64,000 nucleotides of DNA from Cryptomeria japonica (Eukaryota > Streptophyta > Pinopsida > Cupressales > Cupressaceae): contig NC_081413.1 of assembly GCF_030272615.1 (NCBI RefSeq), forward strand, positions 608,692,209 to 608,756,208, in the 5' to 3' direction. The notes below the pieces were generated by a model. The model was not told the origin of the DNA. It did not search any database and saw nothing but the letters and a program-made list of their open reading frames with translations. Made by a program: the position numbers and the translations under genes. Below are positions 58,687 to 64,000 of the stretch, piece after piece (the stretch's first letter is position 1; each line of letters opens with the position of its first letter).

Positions 58687-60106
58687 TGTAATGTCCCCTA
58701 CCTGATTAACATAATTAATCTATTTCAATGTACTAAAATTGAATCATAAAGCCAATCATTGATATTCTTCAATTTATTAGTTATTAACAAGTGCTTATTT
58801 ATTTTCCTCATTAGATGATTAATTTCATTATTCATAGTTCTTAATATAGATATCAAACCCTGCTACTACTTCAGTTTTAAGGGAGAAGGGTCTATGTATG
58901 TTACCAAAGCGCTTAGAGACCAAATACAATAGGTTCCCTCAAAGTTTATATATCCAGGCCCTTAACTATACCCTCAAGGCTTATGGGTCTTTGATCCCCA
59001 CCCTATCTTGGGACTTAACCTATTGCTTGGATTTAGACTGCCCCTCTTTGGAACATCTCATCCCCGTCTTCTTAAATACTGATAATAGCAGCAAGAATGA
59101 ATAGCATATACATATTCTCTTTAATGTTTATTTAAGAGTTCTTTCTGATTTTACAATCTAATATCATTATTTTCTATTCAAGATATTATATGTATATATA
59201 TATATATATGAATTAAATTATATTATCAATTATTAATTTATTTGCTAATTATCTATTGTATAGATTATTAATACCACTGCTGCCTAAAAACATTAGTTGT
59301 TAGACTTAGTATAATTGTGGTTGTAAAGGCAGACAGATCTGACATGAGTCAGATGCGTCAGATCTGGTCTCCCACTATATATAAAATTAAATACGACTCA
59401 TACGTATTGCAATCTATATTAATATTACTGTTAAATTCTGCAAAAAAAACATTATCAGGTTTCATATATTAAGCATACGTATTAAGCACATCCCTATGCA
59501 TACCACCAAGAACAAGGATGTTACTGCCTGTAACTTAAAGTTTTGATTTCATCTAATCGATGGTGATCAATCCTTACCAATAAAAATCGGTGACTGCCTT
59601 TCCAGCCTTAGTTTGACCGAACTGCTTTTCCCTTAAGCATTCGATGCCTTTTTCCTAACTTCCTATTCCTGTCCTCTTCAAATATCATGGAGGCTATTTA
59701 TTTACCTCCGCTGGTGGTGGAGAGCCACCCTTCAGTGGCAGTGACCCCTTTGAAAGGTCGTTGCCTTTCCTTTTTCCTTAATCGGCAACAGTCACACTCA
59801 TTCCCATTAATAACATAAAAATCATAATTATTCATTAATAATACCATAAATATATTAATAATTGATAATAATTATTCTTATCTAATTAAATAATTACTAT
59901 TAATAGTGTATTTATATTCTTGGACTAAATTTATTATTTTATTTATTTCTGATTTCATTGGTATGTTAAGGAACATAATAAATTCATTATTAAGTAGTTC
60001 ATTCAAATCTTTAATTTGAATGAACAAATAACTCATAATTAAATAATTAATACATAAGCATATTCAGATACTGATTATTACTATTTGACAATATGGGGAC
60101 ATTACA
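58687..60106 (+). mobile_element. Solo LTR (1,420 bp) nested in the copia fragment
   Basis: Starts TGTAATGTCCCC and ends GGGGACATTACA, perfect 12 bp inverted termini with TG...CA. It is flanked by CTGGT (58682-58686) and CTGAT (60107-60111), a 5 bp target duplication with one change. Removing it restores the order of the RNase H region. No internal element sequence remains, so it arose by recombination between two LTRs. Non-coding; it includes a TA microsatellite near 59190. Confidence 0.85.
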
Positions 60107-60513
60107 CTGATGCAGTCACATGGACCAACAAGAAGCAGCAGGCGGTAGCTCTTCCCTCAACCAAAGTAGAATATCGGGGAACTATTAAAGCAGCTTGTGA
60201 GGTCGTTTGGCTTCGAAGGATGCTTTCTGACATGCAAATGTCTCAAGCAGGTCCTTCACCCCTCTTTTGTGACAATCAAGGGATGCTCAAACTTGCCAAA
60301 AATCCATTCTTCCATGAACGAACCAAGCATGTTGAGCTTCATTGTCATTTCATCAAACAACTTGTCAAAAACGGATCAGTTCAGTTACAATATATTCCAA
60401 CTGAGGATCAGACTACAGACATCCTCACCAAGTCTCTGAGCCCGAACAAGTTTGTAAAATTTAGAAGGCAACTTGGTGTAGTTGAGAGATCGACCATAAA
60501 GGGAGGGTATTAG
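60107..60513 (+). pseudogene. Truncated copia pol, RNase H 3' part
   Basis: Continues the interrupted pol: AVTWTNKKQQAVALPSTKVE, VVWLRRMLSDMQMSQAGPSP, CDNQGMLKLAKNPFFHERTK and the end FRRQLGVVERSTIKGGY before TAG 60511-60513. SSTEAEY of active relatives reads PSTKVEY, so the catalytic glutamate region is altered. The purine tract AAGGGAGGG follows at 60499-60507 within the last codons. Confidence 0.9.
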
Positions 60514-60690
60514 ATTAATATTTGCATATCTTATTATTAATGGTCAATAATGTATTTCTAGTTAAATTAGAAAGAGATTAGATTCTCTCTAATTTAGTCT
60601 TATGTTATTGATTGTTTCTTTAGGAAACGTCGTCAATGTACGTGCCTATATGTACATTCAAATCTGTTAAATAAATCAAGCAATTACCAT
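60508..60690 (+). repeat. 3' LTR (partial) of the truncated copia copy
   Basis: Begins TATTAGATTAATATTTGC directly after the purine tract, so this copy also has an A/T-only LTR start like the TAATA of the intact copy. Shares TTTCTTTAGGAAAC-like and ATAAATCAAGCAATTACCAT-like words with the intact LTR. The right end is lost in the microsatellite. Confidence 0.6.
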
Positions 60691-61165
60691 TGTTTAACAT
60701 GCATATTGTGTGCAAACATATTGCATGTATAAATATGCATATTGTGTGCATATATATTGCAAGTTTATATATGCACATATATTGAATGTATACATGCAAT
60801 GTGTATTTGTGTATATGCATGTCTATAAATAAACATATACACATATATTTACATGCATGTAATTATGTATATATATATGAATATATATTGAATGTATATA
60901 TACAATATGTATATGTAATTTTATATATATATATGAATATATATTGAATGTATGTATACAATATGTATGTGTATATATGTATATGTATATACATAAACAT
61001 ATACACACATGCACTGCAAATATATGTATAGAGATACAAACATATAAGCATGTGTGTGTGTGTGTATACTGTCTATATTTGTATATGTATATACATAACA
61101 CACACATATTTACATGCAACATGTATATGTATATGTATATGTATACACACACACATATAAGTTTA
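60691..61165. repeat. TATG/TATA-rich microsatellite region
   Basis: Low-complexity sequence of TATATG, GTATATA and (AC)n words, including an imperfect repeat of about 60-70 bp (AATATATATTGAATGTAT at 60879 and 60937). Long open frames on both strands here are compositional artefacts. Confidence 0.85.
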
Positions 61166-62275
61166 AAAATAGGAATTGATTCATGTAACCACATAACATG
61201 AATCAAATAAGAAAAACAACCATAAAATACTACTCAAAAGTCAATTTGTCAAACTCAATTATCATGATATCTGTGAGTGTATTGTACACATGTATCCAAC
61301 CCAAGTTTTTTCCCTGTACCAGCAAACTCAACCCCAACTTTTTTTGCCATACTGGCATACTAGAGTCACCGAACACAGATTTTAATGGACTAAAATGAAA
61401 ATAGGAATTGAAAAAAATCATCTGGGTTGAAGTTCCAACTACTAAATTTCATATTATCTTCAGAAAACCAATCCATCTGAAATGTAGTGATTGCTACCAC
61501 CTATAAATCTGAAGGCTTTGACAAAATTAGAGGCCAGGACTAATACATAGGTATCTATGTTACCGATAATAGAATGGCCAGGGGCCATCACATTCTGAAT
61601 CCCATGGAGAACCCAACATTATTACACCGTCTTCTGGCCTGCACCAAATGGCTGAGGAAACTGGCAGAAAAACACATTAATAAAACATTAACCCGACAAC
61701 CAGTCCAACATATGTTCACAGTAATTATGTCTTCACTCTTTTGATCTGTCCTACTAGGCTCTCCACAAAGATGGACATCTGTTCAATTAGTCTCCTGTGG
61801 GGAATTTATAATAATTTTTTTACTGTACATTTCATATTTTAAATTCCAATTGAAGCATAACATCTGGTGAAACTATGCAAAAATTAAGGTAACTGTCCTT
61901 TTGTGAATAAAGTTTTATTCTTATTTATTTGCCACACCAACCTGAATAAGATACATCTTTATCCTTGTAGGAAGTTAAATACGTTGTAATTTCTTGGGTG
62001 TTGGTGATTGATGTAACTTAATAAGTTATTACATCAATGTTAAAAAATATAAAATTTCTTAACCCTAAATTATTAAAATAATATAGTAATATTGATCTAA
62101 TGGTCATCTTATTCATTTAGTTACTATTTAGAAACTTATGTTTATGTCTTTCGTCTTTAGTTAGTTCTAGGAAGTTTATTTTCTGTCTTTCGTGTTTCTA
62201 TTCTCGATCATTTCTGTTATGGAAAGATCGTCTTGTAATTTTTTATATAAGGAGTATTCCTCTCCTTAATTTTGT
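61166..62275. other. Gene-free stretch
   Basis: No coding sequence recognised. Near 62110-62260, TTAGTTCTAGGAAGTTTATT and TTTTTATATAAGGAG resemble an LTR promoter region, possibly a broken LTR into which the LINE was inserted. Confidence 0.35.
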
Positions 62276-64000
62276 TTTTGTTTTTTAAAGAAAAAGGGGT
62301 AAGAATCTATTAAATCAGAAAAGACAGTACAAAGTAGAGGAGCACCAAGCTCAAAAGAAAGATCCTAGAAGGACCCCAACTGAGTCATCTTGTCTTCTTT
62401 AACAATCATCTCGAGAGATTGAGCATAATCCAGGGGGAGTTGTCCCCAATCACCCACATTCCAGCCACCCATTCTCTCAGAAGCCCACTTAGCTAAACAA
62501 ACGGCAGCCCTATTCCACTCACGGGGAACATAACAAAAAGAAACTGACTCCAAAGAGTCCTTCAAATAAAGGATCTGCCTACCCACCACTGCCAAATGCC
62601 ACTCAACATCATCCAACCTCTGCCGGTTTAGCATATCAATCACAACTTGAGAGTCTGACTCACAAACAATCCTTTGCCATCCGAGAGCACATCCTCTCTC
62701 CAAAGCAACCAGAATAGCCACAACCTCCATAAGGTTATTAGTATGCAAGCCCTTATACATAGAAAAGATAAAAATAACATTTCCAAAGCTATCCCTACCA
62801 ATTCCTCCAACTCCAGCATGTCCAGGATTCCATCTAGAAAACCCATCAGTATTAATCTTCAAGGTCCCCACCAAAGGAGGAGACCCCACTTACCAACATG
62901 TTGAGCCTTCCTTTTTGTTTGCCTACCCTTAACCTGTTGCCTCTTATGAAAACCATCTTCAGAATTATCACCAAAAATCATCAAATCATGAACTTGTACA
63001 TCTCCAAGGTCAATGTCTATAGAGAGATCACACTTAGCCGATAGAGTTTCCTGAACCATGCTAATGACTCTCAACCAAACCTGCTTAGCCCCCTTCCTCT
63101 TATCATGAAAGATCATGCGGTTTCTTTCTAACCACACTTGCCAAATAATAAAACAGGGGCCAATCTCCCAAGCCACCTGGAGGAAAGAAGTCTTAGCAGG
63201 AGGATGTCCAAGACTATTCCAATAATCAACCAAAGAACCAGCATGCACACAAGTATGCTTCCAAGCTCCCCACCACCAATGCCATATCTCTATACTGAAA
63301 GAAAAGGTGAGAACTAGTCTCCTCATGTCTACTACAGAGAGTACAAATAGAAGGCCCTTGGAAGCCACGCTTTTGAAGATTCTCCCAAGTGAGACATCTG
63401 TTTTGAACCACCAGCCACAAGAAGAAATTACACTTGGGCCAAGCAAATCTGTTCCAAAACTGCTTCCACCAAGGCACATGCACCTCCCCGAAGGTCATCC
63501 TATCTAACTCATGGTAACCTGATGCCATAGTAAACTTGCCCTTAGGATTAGGACCCCAAGCAAAAGTATCAGCTCCTTTTAAAGAATTGCACATTCTACC
63601 ATTTAAAATTTTGGCAAGATCCTCCCTGTCCTTCACTGAACCTCCAGGAGGCCACTCATGTGGTTCCTTCCATCTGACCACCTCCCCTTGCCCCACTCTT
63701 AGAGAGACTTTAAAATCCTCCACCCTACTCCAACCAGCATCAAGAAAAATGGTACTAAGAGACCGAAGATGAGGAAATTGAGAAAGAATGGGGGGGAACC
63801 CATCCCAGGAATCACACCAAAACAAGGCCTCAGCACCCTTGTTACAAATCCAAAAAAGGCCTTGCTTAACCAACTGAGCCCCTCTCTTAAGAGTATTCCA
63901 AATAATAGAACCACTACTAGACAAAATACACCGAGGAACATCCTTTCCATCCACTCCCCCTAAGTACTTGACATTGAGAATTTTGGCCCAAACTTGATCC
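62276..64000 (-). pseudogene. LINE (L1-type) ORF2 C-terminal half with RNase H domain
   Basis: Read from the window edge downwards: KILNVKYLG and IWNTLKRGAQLVKQGLFWIC (linker), a zf-RVT block (FWNRFAWPKCNFFLWLVVQN, CTLCSRHEETSSHLFF, near 63300-63490), then FIIWQVWLERNRMIFHDKRK in another frame, and an RNase H domain (62889-62365) with KINTDGFSRWNPGHAGVGGI, MEVVAILVALERG and ESDSQVVIDML. Frameshifts near 63300 and 62880 break the ORF. The RNase H ends WNRAAVCLAKWAS where relatives have N-R-A-A-D, so the last metal-binding aspartate is lost. The 3' end is marked by a T-rich run at 62270-62290, the complement of a poly(A) tail. The element continues beyond the window. Confidence 0.9.

Noticed and set aside
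58687-60106. A DNA transposon with 12 bp terminal inverted repeats
   Set aside because: TG...CA ends, a 5 bp target duplication and 1.4 kb of non-coding LTR-like sequence fit a solo LTR better, although family data would be needed to exclude it fully.
60823-61206. 127-codon minus-strand frame rich in Y, I, H and C
   Set aside because: It is translated TATG/TATA microsatellite; equivalent frames exist on both strands.
55080-64000. Missing first coding exon of the WBP2-like gene
   Set aside because: I looked on the minus strand for the conserved N-terminal stretch of the family and found no convincing match, so none is annotated.
1-64000. CRISPR array, bacterial operons or prophage
   Set aside because: No regularly spaced short repeats with unique spacers and no bacterial-type gene order; all content is plant nuclear in character.

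Overview
The window looks like a stretch of a large, repeat-filled plant nuclear genome, most likely a gymnosperm (conifer-type) one. The reasons are its AT-rich background, Ty1/copia, LINE, hAT, SINE and solo-LTR relics of very different ages nested in each other, and one small conserved plant gene spread over more than 36 kb by huge introns. The species cannot be named from the sequence alone.

The only cellular gene I can support lies on the minus strand. It encodes a plant WBP2-like (PH-GRAM type) protein. Four coding exons are visible, at 55079-54968, 51697-51626, 22967-22750 and 18392-18296. All have GT-AG borders, compatible phases and a stop codon, and together they give 165 residues. 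The first coding exon (about 40 residues in relatives) was not found and probably lies beyond position 64000 or in an unrecognised part of 55080-64000. The introns are 3.3 kb, 28.7 kb and 4.4 kb, so most of the window is the inside of this gene.

Region by region. 1-9500 holds LTR-like relics, a minus-strand LINE fragment (6835-8765) and a 4 x 44 bp tandem repeat. 9500-16100 is AT-rich decayed sequence with a tRNA-derived SINE (about 14.89-15.07 kb) and a 222 bp tandem duplication. 16130-17520 is a cluster of divergent 5S-rRNA-like units in both orientations, just downstream of the gene's 3' end. Intron 4 (18393-22749) carries a dead hAT transposase and two tRNA-like relics. Intron 3 (22968-51625) carries a nearly intact 5.19 kb copia element (28648-33837) with 208 bp LTRs differing at one base, an unrecognised 515-codon ORF (34046-35593), LTR-like stretches, and a gag-only LTR element (42038-46178). 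Intron 2 carries a decayed RNase H domain and a G-rich tract. Upstream of exon 2 are a truncated copia copy split by a 1,420 bp solo LTR (57803-60690), a TATG-rich microsatellite, and the 3' half of a minus-strand LINE with an RNase H domain (62276-64000).

The most notable points are the young copia family whose LTRs end in TAATA...TATTA instead of TG...CA, the shared CAG-to-TAG decay in two members of that family, the 515-codon orphan ORF, the inverted 5S-like cluster, and the preserved splice structure of a small gene across a 28.7 kb intron.
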